Positions 1 through 5,516 of a stretch of DNA of 6,841 nt are shown here, piece after piece. The position numbers and the translations under genes were made by a program. Numbering within the stretch: the stretch's first letter is position 1; each line of letters starts with the position of its first letter. This DNA is from an uncultured Caulobacteraceae bacterium (GTDB taxonomy: Bacteria; Pseudomonadota; Alphaproteobacteria; Caulobacterales; Caulobacteraceae): assembly GCA_946480495.1 (NCBI GenBank), contig CAMLKO010000057.1, positions 1-6,841 on the forward strand, read 5' to 3'. The notes under the pieces are model-generated. The model saw only the letters and a list, made by a program, of their open reading frames with translations. It was not told where the DNA came from and ran no database searches.

Positions 1-1358
1 GCCTTGCGGACGTCCTCGGCGAGGTCGCGGGCGATGGCGGCGGGGGAGACCTCGCGGGCGACCCAGCGGCGCACCACCGGGTCGGCCGCGGCCCACAGGT
101 CGCAGTCGGGATCGATGCGGCGGGCGACGCCCTCGACGGTCACCATGGTCTTTTGCAGCAGCACGAGCTCGGGGCGCAGGCGCATGTTGAACATGCCGGT
201 GATCTCGAACAGCTGGGCCAGCACCCGGCCCATGGAGACGTCGCGCACGGTGCGGCCGAACACCGGCTCGCCCACCGCCCTCAGCGCCTGGGCGAAGGCG
301 TCGCGGTCTTCGCTTGGCGGCACGTATCCGGCCTCGAAGTGGATATCGGCCACGCGCCGGTAGTCCCGCGTCAGCAGGCCGTAGAGGATCTGGGCGAGGT
401 AGCGCCGCTCGTTGGCCCCCAGCCGCCCCACGATCCCGAAGTCCACGGCCGTCAGCATGGCCGGCGGCGCCAGGAACAGGTTCCCCTCGTGCAGGTCGCC
501 GTGGAAGACGCCGTGGTCCAGCGCCTGGGCCAGGAAGGCGCGCACCAGGTTGGTCGCCGCCGTCGGCCGGTCGATCCCCGGCTGCTCCAGCGCGGCCGGA
601 TCGGAGAGCGGCATGCCCTGCGCCCATTCGGTGGTCAGCACCCGCTTGCCGACGCCGTCCCAGACCACCTTGGGCGCGCGCATGTAGCCGTCGTGCGCCA
701 TGACCTCGCCGAGCTCGGCCCCGCCGGCGGCCTCGAAGCGCATGTCGAGCTCCAGCTCCAGCGCGCGGACGACGGTCGCCACGAAGGCGCGCGGCTCCAG
801 CCTGCGGGCGGTGGGGCCAAGGCCTGAGACCAGTCCCGCCGCCATCCGCAGGGTTTCGATGTCGCGGGCCACGCGCCGCTCGATGCCGGGGCGAAGCACC
901 TTCACCGCCACGTGGCGGCCGTCCTTCAGCGTCGCGTCGTGCGCCTGCGCCAGCGAGGCCCCGGCGACGGACTCGCCGAAGGTCGTGAACAGCTCGTCGA
1001 TGGGACGCCCCAGCCCCTCCTCGACGCAGCGGCGCGCCTCGCCGGTGTCGAAGGGCGCCAGGCGGTCCTTCAGCCGGGCGAGATCGATGGCGAACTGCTC
1101 GCCCAGGATGTCGGAGCGGGTGGAGAGGAACTGGCCAAGCTTGATGGCCACGGGGCCAAGCCGCTCCAGCGCGCGCGCCAGCCGCTCGCCCGGACGCCCA
1201 TTCCGCGCCTCCCGGCCCGCAAAGACCCGGACAATGCGGCCCGCCGTCTGCAGGCCGCCGGGGTAGCGTTCGTCGAACTCGCGCGGCAAGAGCGCGTCGG
1301 CGCGCGCCAGCGTCCAGCCCGCGGCGACCAGCCGGCCGAAGGACGCCAGCCCAGCCAT
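1..1358 (-). CDS. ubiB: UbiB, ABC1/ADCK/COQ8-family atypical kinase for ubiquinone biosynthesis (3' end outside window)
   Basis: UbiB proteins are atypical protein-kinase-like ATPases that support the later steps of ubiquinone synthesis at the inner membrane. Reading leftward from the ATG at 1358-1356, 452 codons are open with no stop, and the frame continues past the left edge. The family motifs are in order: the KxGQ motif as KLGQ (residues 73-76), an Ala-rich loop GASLAQAH replacing the usual glycine loop, the nucleotide-binding lysine in VAVKVLRPG (about K153), the ExD motif ELD (203-205), the catalytic HGDLHEGN (286-293) and the metal-binding DFG (306-308). The family is usually about 500 residues or more, so the missing part is the C-terminal tail, where the membrane helices normally lie. 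The start lies 3 nt after the ubiE stop with no obvious Shine-Dalgarno sequence, which suggests translational coupling to ubiE. The family assignment is firm; what it phosphorylates, or whether it acts only as an ATPase, cannot be read from sequence. Confidence 0.95.
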   Translation of the reverse strand, partial: MAGLASFGRLVAAGWTLARADALLPREFDERYPGGLQTAGRIVRVFAGREARNGRPGERLARALERLGPVAIKLGQFLSTRSDILGEQFAIDLARLKDRLAPFDTGEARRCVEEGLGRPIDELFTTFGESVAGASLAQAHDATLKDGRHVAVKVLRPGIERRVARDIETLRMAAGLVSGLGPTARRLEPRAFVATVVRALELELDMRFEAAGGAELGEVMAHDGYMRAPKVVWDGVGKRVLTTEWAQGMPLSDPAALEQPGIDRPTAATNLVRAFLAQALDHGVFHGDLHEGNLFLAPPAMLTAVDFGIVGRLGANERRYLAQILYGLLTRDYRRVADIHFEAGYVPPSEDRDAFAQALRAVGEPVFGRTVRDVSMGRVLAQLFEITGMFNMRLRPELVLLQKTMVTVEGVARRIDPDCDLWAAADPVVRRWVAREVSPAAIARDLAEDVRK

Positions 1359-1361
1359 CGC

Positions 1362-2120
1362 CTAGATCGCCCAGCCGTGGTGCAGGGTCGCGATCCCGCC
1401 CGCGAAGTTGGTGAAGCCGACGCGCGAGAAGCCCGCATCCTCGATCATGCCGGCGAAGGCCCGCTGGTCGGGGAAACGCCGGATGCTTTCGACCAGGTAC
1501 TGGTAGGAGGCGCGGTCCTTCACCACCAGCTCGCCGATGCGCGGGATGACGTTGAAGGAATAGGCGTCGTAGGCCTTCTGCAGCGCCTCGGTGACCGGGC
1601 GCGAGAACTCCAGGCACAGGAACCGCCCGCCGGGCTTGAGCACCCGCCGCGCCTCGCGAAGGGCCGCGGGGATATCGGTGAAGTTACGGATGCCGAAGGC
1701 GATGGAGTAGGCGTTGGCGCACCGGTCGGGCAGCGGCAGGCGCTGGCCGTCGCCGACCGCCCAGACGATCTCCGGCTCCGAGCCCTTCGTCCGCCCGGCG
1801 GCGATCATCTCGGCGTTGTAGTCGACGACCACCACTTTCGCGTCCTGGCCGCCCCGCCGCTGCTGGGCGCGCCTCGCCATCCGCGCGTAGAGGCGGGCCA
1901 TGTCGCCGGTGCCGCCGGCGCAATCGATCACCGTCTCGCCGGGCTGCAGGTTCAGCCGGCTGGCCATGGCGTCCTTCCACAGCCGGTGTACGCCCGCGCT
2001 CATCAGGTCGTTCATCAGGTCGTAGCGGTTGGCGACCCGGTCGAAGACGCCCCGCACCAGCGAGGGCTTCTCGGCGGGGTCGACGTCCTGGTAGCCGAAG
2101 GTGGCGGTGGGCTTGGTCAT
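1362..2120 (-). CDS. ubiE: UbiE, SAM-dependent C-methyltransferase of ubiquinone (and menaquinone) biosynthesis
   Basis: UbiE transfers a methyl group from S-adenosylmethionine to the quinone ring, converting 2-polyprenyl-6-methoxy-1,4-benzoquinol to its 3-methyl form; in menaquinone makers it also methylates demethylmenaquinol. The protein has 252 residues, the normal length. It shows the N-terminal UbiE signature [17 protein letters not shown] (33-49), the SAM-binding motif I as [10 protein letters not shown] (64-73), the acidic end of beta-2 as VVVVDYN (96-102), GIRNFTD (143-149), and the second signature [13 protein letters not shown] (161-173). The C-terminus [12 protein letters not shown] is also typical. 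It is the first gene of a minus-strand pair with ubiB, and both products act in coenzyme Q synthesis. The start is the first ATG of the frame giving a family-length protein. The Shine-Dalgarno match is weak (GGAAG, about 17 nt upstream). Confidence 0.97.
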   Translation of the reverse strand: MTKPTATFGYQDVDPAEKPSLVRGVFDRVANRYDLMNDLMSAGVHRLWKDAMASRLNLQPGETVIDCAGGTGDMARLYARMARRAQQRRGGQDAKVVVVDYNAEMIAAGRTKGSEPEIVWAVGDGQRLPLPDRCANAYSIAFGIRNFTDIPAALREARRVLKPGGRFLCLEFSRPVTEALQKAYDAYSFNVIPRIGELVVKDRASYQYLVESIRRFPDQRAFAGMIEDAGFSRVGFTNFAGGIATLHHGWAI

Positions 2121-2204
2121 TGCGCTTGCGTCTTAGCTTCCCGGCATAGAGCACGCCAGCGCTGACGGTTCCGCTAAGGCGCGCGCCGTGAGAAGAAGGC
2201 GGCG
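2121..2204. promoter_or_regulatory. Divergent ubiE / mutM intergenic region
   Basis: These 84 bases separate the divergently read ubiE and mutM and must hold the promoter of the ubiE-ubiB pair and probably that of the mutM cluster. On the minus strand GCTAAGAC, about 15 nt before the ubiE ATG, resembles the Caulobacter -10 consensus GCTANAWC (seven of eight), but it has no good TTGAC partner at the right distance. On the plus strand GCTAAG (2173-2178) is a similar candidate, also without a clear -35. A purine-rich stretch including AAGGCGG (2196-2202) serves as the mutM ribosome binding site. That promoters lie here follows from the gene layout; their exact positions are not established. Confidence 0.5.
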
Positions 2205-3068
2205 ATGCCCGAGCTTCCCGAAGTCGAGACGGTCCGGCGCGGCCTCACGCCCGCGCTGGCCGGCGCGCGGCTGGTGCGCGTCGAGGCGCGCAGGCCCGAC
2301 CTGCGCTTTCCGCTGCCCGAGGGTTTCGTCCAGCGGCTGACCGGGGTGCGGATCGAGCGGCTGGACCGGCGGGCGAAGTATTTGCTGGCGCCGCTCGACC
2401 GGGGCGACACGCTGGTCATGCATCTGGGTATGACCGGCCGCTTCGAGGTGGAGACGGCGAAGGCGGCGGTGCGGCCCGGCGATTTCCTCTACGCCAACCC
2501 GCCCGATCCGAAGCACGCCCATGTGGTCTTCGAAACCGAGGACGGGGCGCGGGTGACCTACTACGACCCTCGCCGGTTCGGCTTCATGGACCTGATCCCG
2601 ACGGACGACCTTTGGGAGCATCCGTGGTTCAGGGGGATGGGGCCAGAGCCGCTGGGGCCCGGTCTTACCGGGTCATACCTCGCCAAGGCCTTCGCCGGAC
2701 GCAAGCAGGGGTCCAAGACGCTGCTGCTCGACCAGCGGATCGTGGCGGGCCTTGGCAACATCTATGTCTGCGAGGCGCTGCACCGGGCGGGCATTTCGCC
2801 GACCAAGCCCGCCGGCGGGATCGCGAAGCGCAGGCTGGAGCCGCTGGTGACGGCCATACGCGAGGTGCTGGCGGAGGCGATCGAGGCGGGCGGATCCTCG
2901 ATCAGCGACTATGCGAACGCCGACGGGGCGCTGGGCTATTTCCAGCATCGCTTCCGGGTCTACGACCGCGAGGGCGAGCCCTGCCCGACGCCGGGCTGCC
3001 GGGGAATCGTGCGGCGGACGGTCCAGGCGGGCCGCTCCACCTTCCATTGTCCCGTCTGCCAGCGCTAG
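2205..3068 (+). CDS. mutM: Formamidopyrimidine-DNA glycosylase (Fpg/MutM), bifunctional with AP lyase
   Basis: MutM removes 8-oxoguanine and ring-opened purines from DNA opposite cytosine and cuts the abasic strand by beta,delta-elimination. The start is fixed by the invariant N-terminus MPELPEVE: proline 2, exposed after Met removal, is the catalytic nucleophile and Glu3 a catalytic partner. Other family residues are present: K58 in RRAKYLL, the void-filling set M75 (HLGMTGR), R123 and F125 (DPRRFG), the helix-two-turn-helix containing N185 in LDQRIVAGLGNIYVCEAL, and the C-terminal zinc finger with C260, C265, C282 and C285 enclosing R277. The 287 residues are somewhat longer than E. coli Fpg (269); the extra length lies mainly after HLGMTGR (about residues 80-103). 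It heads a tight plus-strand cluster, with the next gene 9 bp downstream. All catalytic residues are intact, so I expect an active enzyme. Confidence 0.98.
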   Translation: MPELPEVETVRRGLTPALAGARLVRVEARRPDLRFPLPEGFVQRLTGVRIERLDRRAKYLLAPLDRGDTLVMHLGMTGRFEVETAKAAVRPGDFLYANPPDPKHAHVVFETEDGARVTYYDPRRFGFMDLIPTDDLWEHPWFRGMGPEPLGPGLTGSYLAKAFAGRKQGSKTLLLDQRIVAGLGNIYVCEALHRAGISPTKPAGGIAKRRLEPLVTAIREVLAEAIEAGGSSISDYANADGALGYFQHRFRVYDREGEPCPTPGCRGIVRRTVQAGRSTFHCPVCQR

Positions 3069-3077
3069 GCTCCGCCG

Positions 3078-3941
3078 GTGTTCAAACGCTTCCTCCTGGC
3101 CCTGATCGCCGCCTTCGCCGCCGCCCTGCCCGCCGCGGCCCAGCCGCCGGTCTGGGTGATCCGGGACCACGACTCCACCATCGTCATCTTCGGGTCGGTC
3201 CACATGCTGCCGCCCGGGCTCGACTGGCGGCCGCAGGCGCTGGACACGGCGCTTCAGCAGGCCAACGACGTCTGGTTCGAGCTGCCGCTGGACGCGACCG
3301 ACTCCCTGGCCGCCGCCCAGATCGCCGCGACCCGCGGGCTGCTGCCGGCGGGCGAGCGGCTGAGCAAGAAACTCTCGCCGCTCGGACGCAAGCGGCTGGA
3401 GAAGGCCGCCGCCGCCATGAACCTGTCCTTCCCCTCGCTCGACCGGATGCAGCCCTGGCTCGCGGAGGTCACGCTGGGCGTGGCCGAGCTCGCCAACGGC
3501 GGCGCGAACGGCTCCGACGGGGTCGAGCGGACCCTCGACCTGGCCGCGCCCGCCAGCGCCGACCGCCGCGCCTTCGAGACGCCCGAAGAGCAGATCGCCT
3601 TCTTCGCCGACACGCCGGAGAAGGACCAGATCGCCTCGCTGGAAGACACGCTGCGCGAGATGCAGGAGAACCCGCACGCCTATCCCGACCTGGTGAAGGC
3701 CTGGATGGAGGGCGACCTGAAGGCGCTGGAAACGCAGGGCCTGAAACCGATGCGCCGCGCCGCGCCGGCGCTGTATCGTCGGCTGGTCGTCGAGCGCAAC
3801 GCGCGCTGGGCCGATACGATAGCCCAGCGTCTGAAGGGCTCGGGCGAGACGGTGGTGATCGTCGGGGCGGCGCACCTGATCGGGCAGGATGGGGTGCCGG
3901 CCATGCTGCGGCGGCGCGGGATCGCGGTCGAGGGACCGTAG
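3078..3941 (+). CDS. Secreted TraB/PrgY/GumN-family protein (Tiki-like metalloprotease fold), function unknown
   Basis: This 287-residue protein has an N-terminal signal sequence: a basic MFKR, a hydrophobic core LLALIAAFAAALPA, and a likely cleavage site near AAA-QPP (about residue 21). It should therefore be exported to the periplasm. The mature part has the hallmarks of the TraB/GumN superfamily: GSVH (39-42) followed by MLPPGLDW, an RMQPWL segment (123-128), SDGVERTLD (146-154), an ETPEEQ segment (167-172), RNARW (240-244), and the C-terminal GAAHLIGQDGV (263-273). Related eukaryotic Tiki proteins are metal-dependent proteases using the GxxH histidine; protease activity here is inference only. 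I chose the GTG at 3078 because it opens directly into the signal peptide, 9 bp after the mutM stop, which suggests coupled translation. Its substrate is unknown, and nothing links it functionally to DNA repair beyond position. Confidence 0.85.
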   Translation: MFKRFLLALIAAFAAALPAAAQPPVWVIRDHDSTIVIFGSVHMLPPGLDWRPQALDTALQQANDVWFELPLDATDSLAAAQIAATRGLLPAGERLSKKLSPLGRKRLEKAAAAMNLSFPSLDRMQPWLAEVTLGVAELANGGANGSDGVERTLDLAAPASADRRAFETPEEQIAFFADTPEKDQIASLEDTLREMQENPHAYPDLVKAWMEGDLKALETQGLKPMRRAAPALYRRLVVERNARWADTIAQRLKGSGETVVIVGAAHLIGQDGVPAMLRRRGIAVEGP

Positions 3942-3953
3942 GGAGACGAGTGG

Positions 3954-4733
3954 ATGACCTTTGAGACCCTGATCGTGGAGACCCAGTCGGCCGGCGTGAC
4001 CCTGATCCGGCTGAACCGGCCGGACGCGCTGAACGCGCTGAACTCCACCCTGCTGTCGGAACTGGCCGCCGCGCTCGACGCCGCCGAGGCCGACGAGGCG
4101 GTGCGCTGCCTGGTGCTGACCGGCTCGGAGAAGGCCTTTGCGGCCGGCGCCGACATCAAGGAGATGAGCGACAAGAGCTACGCCCAGATGTTCATGCTGG
4201 ACTTCTTCACCAGCGCGGCGCGCCGGATCGAGACGTTCAGGAAGCCGATCATCGCGGCGGTGGCGGGCTATGCGCTGGGCGGCGGCTGCGAGCTGGCCAT
4301 GATGTGCGACTTCATCATCGCCGCCGAGACCGCGAAGTTCGGCCAGCCGGAGATCAACCTGGGCGTCGCGCCCGGCATCGGCGGCACCCAGCGGCTGACC
4401 CGCTTCGTGGGCAAGGCCAAGGCGATGGACATGATCCTGACCGCCCGGATGATGGACGCCGCCGAGGCCGAGCGCGCGGGCCTGGTCAGCCGCGTGGTCC
4501 CCGCCGACAGACTGATGGACGAGGCGCTGGCGGCGGCGGCCAAGATCGCCTCGCTCTCGCCGCTGGCGGTGATGATGAACAAGGAGCTGGTCGAGGCGGC
4601 CTACGAGACCACGCTGGCCACCGGGGTGGCGCTGGAGCGGCGGCTGTTCCACTCCCTGTTCGCCTTCGAGGACCAGAAGGAGGGCATGGCGGCCTTCGTC
4701 GAGAAGCGCAAACCCGACTTCAAGGGCCGCTGA
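3954..4733 (+). CDS. Enoyl-CoA hydratase (crotonase family)
   Basis: It is predicted to hydrate trans-2-enoyl-CoA to 3-hydroxyacyl-CoA, the second step of fatty-acid beta-oxidation, in the cytoplasm. The 259 residues align closely, from memory, with mitochondrial short-chain enoyl-CoA hydratase. The oxyanion-hole backbone groups are A66 in [11 protein letters not shown] and G110 in [10 protein letters not shown]. Both catalytic glutamates are present, E113 (rat E144) in GGGCE and E133 (rat E164) in FGQPEINLG, followed by [12 protein letters not shown]. The C-terminal [17 protein letters not shown] is also characteristic. Having both glutamates favours a true hydratase over other crotonase-fold enzymes such as isomerases or decarboxylases. 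The start has a good Shine-Dalgarno sequence, GGGAG (3941-3945), which overlaps the stop codon of the preceding gene, with 12 bp between the genes. It is probably the last gene of the mutM cluster. Confidence 0.95.
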   Translation: MTFETLIVETQSAGVTLIRLNRPDALNALNSTLLSELAAALDAAEADEAVRCLVLTGSEKAFAAGADIKEMSDKSYAQMFMLDFFTSAARRIETFRKPIIAAVAGYALGGGCELAMMCDFIIAAETAKFGQPEINLGVAPGIGGTQRLTRFVGKAKAMDMILTARMMDAAEAERAGLVSRVVPADRLMDEALAAAAKIASLSPLAVMMNKELVEAAYETTLATGVALERRLFHSLFAFEDQKEGMAAFVEKRKPDFKGR

Positions 4734-4743
4734 CCGGCCGGTC
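4732..4743. repeat. 12-bp perfect palindrome GACCGGCCGGTC
   Basis: GACCGGCCGGTC reads identically on both strands. It begins inside the stop codon of the enoyl-CoA hydratase and ends three bases before the -35 of the rpsT promoter. The half-site GACCGG recurs at 4749-4754, overlapping the -35 hexamer, 17 bp after the first copy. No T-run follows, so it does not look like an intrinsic terminator. It could be an operator or chance in GC-rich DNA. Confidence 0.6.
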
Positions 4744-4746
4744 GCA

Positions 4747-4775
4747 TTGACCGGGGGCGGCGCCTGACGTATAGG
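4747..4775 (+). promoter_or_regulatory. rpsT promoter, sigma70/sigma73 type
   Basis: TTGACC (4747-4752) is followed after exactly 17 bases by TATAGG (4770-4775). The two hexamers match TTGACA and TATAAT at five and four positions with ideal spacing. Transcription would begin near 4782 and give a leader of about 56 nt before the rpsT ATG. A separate strong promoter for the S20 gene is plausible, since upstream transcription comes from a cluster of lower-demand genes. Confidence 0.7.
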
Positions 4776-4791
4776 CCCGCCCTCCCGTTTC

Positions 4792-4810
4792 CGGCCCGCG
4801 AGCGCGCGGC
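4792..4810 (+). other. Possible hairpin in rpsT leader RNA
   Basis: GGCC-CGC and GCG-(C)-GGCC can pair around the loop GAGC to give a seven-pair stem with one bulged base, 13 nt upstream of the GAGG ribosome binding site. S20 is autoregulated at translation in E. coli, so a leader structure would be in keeping. In DNA this GC-rich, a stem of this size can also occur by chance. Confidence 0.3.
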
Positions 4811-4837
4811 CACATCCGTTTTCGAGGTTCGACATCC

Positions 4838-5107
4838 ATGGCCAATAACCCCGGCGCCAAGAAGGCCATCCGCAAGATCGCGCGCCGCACCGAGGTCAAC
4901 AAGGCTCGCCGCTCGCGCGTGCGCACCTATGTCCGCAAGTTCGAAGAGGCGCTGGCCGCCGGCGACGCGGGCGTCGCGAAGGACACCTTCGTCCAGGCCC
5001 AGTCCGAGCTCATGCGGGCGGTCACCAAGGGCGTCCTGCACAAGAACACGGCATCGCGGAAGGTCTCCCGCCTGGCCGCCCAGCTGAAGAAACTGGCGAC
5101 CGCCTAG
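4838..5107 (+). CDS. rpsT: 30S ribosomal protein S20
   Basis: S20 binds 16S rRNA early in assembly of the small subunit. The 89-residue product has the normal length and the family's Lys/Arg-rich helical composition: [51 protein letters not shown]. The [16 protein letters not shown] segment is the most diagnostic. The start is supported by GAGG at 4824-4827, ten bases upstream, and by the characteristic MAN N-terminus. It is transcribed from its own promoter at 4747-4775 and closed by an intrinsic terminator at 5165-5199, so it looks monocistronic. dnaA is the next gene downstream. Confidence 0.98.
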   Translation: MANNPGAKKAIRKIARRTEVNKARRSRVRTYVRKFEEALAAGDAGVAKDTFVQAQSELMRAVTKGVLHKNTASRKVSRLAAQLKKLATA

Positions 5108-5164
5108 GCTTTGTGCACCCTGCGACGCCCTGTCGCGGAAGTATCAGAAAATTCAGAAGCTTAG

Positions 5165-5199
5165 CAGGTCGGCCGAGGTTTCTCGCCGGCCTGTTTTCT
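5165..5199 (+). terminator. Intrinsic terminator of rpsT
   Basis: CAGG-T-CGGC-(C)-GAG (5165-5177) pairs with CTC-GCCG-G-CCTG (5182-5193). The stem is twelve pairs including one G-U, with one bulged C and a GTTT loop, and is followed at once by TTTTCT (5194-5199). It sits 57 nt after the rpsT stop codon and would insulate dnaA from rpsT transcription. Confidence 0.85.
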
Positions 5200-5201
5200 A
5201 T

Positions 5202-5214
5202 TGTGCATTGCACA
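5202..5214. repeat. Palindrome TGTGCA-T-TGCACA, possible operator
   Basis: Two six-base arms, TGTGCA (5202-5207) and TGCACA (5209-5214), are perfect inverted repeats around one T. The element lies three bases after the T-run of the rpsT terminator and about 90-100 bp upstream of the probable dnaA promoter. The half-site with one extra base, TTGTGCA, also occurs at 5111-5117. The arrangement looks like a dimeric regulator site, but I do not recognise the regulator. Confidence 0.45.
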
Positions 5215-5242
5215 CCAGGTGCGACGAATTTGCTCACTGAAC

Positions 5243-5263
5243 AAGCTCGGCCACCCGGCTTTC
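5243..5263 (+). other. Stem-loop, possible weak second terminator
   Basis: AAGC-(T)-CGG (5243-5250) pairs with CCG-GCTT (5255-5261) around a CCAC loop, with one bulged T. TTTCCC overlaps and follows the stem (5260-5265). This could back up the rpsT terminator, but the T-run is short and interrupted by C, so a role is uncertain. Confidence 0.3.
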
Positions 5264-5287
5264 CCTTGCGGGATTTGGGCCTGCGCG

Positions 5288-5292
5288 GAGTC
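5288..5292. promoter_or_regulatory. GANTC (CcrM-type methylation) site upstream of dnaA
   Basis: GAGTC is the only GANTC in the 5108-5516 region and lies just upstream of the AT-rich probable promoter, 225 bp before the dnaA ATG. In Caulobacter, CcrM methylates GANTC, and dnaA transcription depends on the methylation state of such sites near its promoter. GANTC also occurs within genes here (for example 970-974, 3004-3008, 3171-3175 and 3300-3304), so its position, not its presence, is the argument. Confidence 0.5.
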
Positions 5293-5301
5293 AACAAAAA
5301 T

Positions 5302-5330
5302 ATGACACGGCGAAGCTAAATTTCATGCTT
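5302..5330 (+). promoter_or_regulatory. Candidate dnaA promoter zone
   Basis: ATGACA (5302-5307) matches the -35 consensus TTGACA at five of six positions, but the segment about 16-17 bp on (CATGCT or ATGCTT, 5324-5330) is a poor -10. Alternatively GCTAAATT (5315-5322) resembles the Caulobacter -10 consensus GCTANAWC but lacks a good -35. The segment is the most AT-rich in the region. The start site would fall near 5325-5340, leaving a leader of roughly 180 nt. Confidence 0.35.
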
Positions 5331-5353
5331 GCGAGCCCAACCTCGCTGACTAC

Positions 5354-5368
5354 TCTGAGGCTCTCAGA
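5354..5368 (+). other. Stem-loop in the proposed dnaA leader
   Basis: TCTGAG (5354-5359) and CTCAGA (5363-5368) are perfect six-base inverted repeats around GCT. In RNA they would form a small hairpin near the 5' end of the dnaA transcript, where such structures often protect from exonuclease or shape folding. As DNA it could instead be a regulator site at about +25. Confidence 0.45.
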
Positions 5369-5397
5369 CGGACTTTCCATCGCCTGGAAAAAAGAAG

Positions 5398-5460
5398 GCC
5401 GGGGGCGCACCAGCGACCTCCGCTTGAGCCTTCGTGTCCGCTGAGAACCCCGGCGCGGGG
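5398..5460 (+). other. Two competing GC helices in the proposed dnaA leader
   Basis: CCCCG (5448-5452) can pair locally with CGGGG (5456-5460) around GCG. The same bases, as CCCCGGC (5448-5454), can instead pair over seven positions with GCCGGGG (5398-5404). The two helices cannot form together. Whether either forms in RNA is unknown; runs of G and C are common in this genome. Confidence 0.35.
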
Positions 5461-5482
5461 GGCCGCGACGAGGGTGTGTGGG

Positions 5483-5503
5483 ATGTTGGGGCTTACAAGC
5501 TGA
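5483..5503 (+). other. Candidate six-codon upstream ORF in the dnaA leader
   Basis: ATG at 5483 opens the frame MLGLTS and stops at TGA 5501-5503, 13 nt before the dnaA ATG. A Shine-Dalgarno sequence GAGGG (5470-5474) lies eight bases ahead of this ATG, a better match and spacing than that of dnaA itself. It is in a different frame from dnaA, so it is not an alternative start. If ribosomes load here, termination next to the dnaA start could couple or limit dnaA translation. There is no direct evidence that it is translated. Confidence 0.35.
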
Positions 5504-5516
5504 TCGGGTGGGGCAG

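Larger units (their letters stand above)
5108..5516 (+). promoter_or_regulatory. rpsT-dnaA intergenic region: terminator, dnaA promoter zone and long dnaA leader
   Basis: No convincing gene lies in these 409 bases. The first part holds a small hairpin (GCGAC 5122-5126 with GTCGC 5132-5136), a direct repeat TCAGAA at 5144-5149 and 5153-5158, and the rpsT terminator. The heptamer TTGTGCA occurs at 5111-5117 and again at 5201-5207, where it forms half of a palindrome. A relatively AT-rich segment (about 5293-5326) is the likely dnaA promoter zone, with a GANTC site just before it. The last 190 or so bases would form a long dnaA leader RNA containing stem-loops and a short upstream ORF. In C. crescentus, dnaA is known to be controlled by GANTC methylation and through its leader and N-terminal coding sequence; the same here is inference. 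Confidence 0.75.

Noticed and set aside
912..2165. 417-codon plus-strand frame opposite ubiB and ubiE
   Set aside because: It is a shadow of two well-supported genes, with biased composition and no family motif.
2673..4835. 720-codon open frame on the minus strand across mutM, the TraB/GumN gene and the crotonase
   Set aside because: It lies antisense to three genes with intact family motifs. Long antisense frames arise in DNA with GC-rich third positions. Its translation is a low-complexity mix rich in Arg, Gly, His and Gln with no recognisable domain.
5113..5319. 68-codon frame between rpsT and dnaA beginning with a non-ATG start
   Set aside because: It runs through the rpsT terminator and the probable dnaA promoter zone, has no ribosome binding site and matches no known family.
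5108..5516. Chromosome replication origin in the dnaA upstream region
   Set aside because: I found no cluster of DnaA boxes (TTATCCACA or close variants); the best partial match is a CCACA core around 5478-5486. In Caulobacter the origin lies several kilobases from dnaA, so its absence here is expected.
5108..5516. CtrA binding site (TTAA-N7-TTAA) in the dnaA upstream region
   Set aside because: No TTAA pair with seven-base spacing is present.
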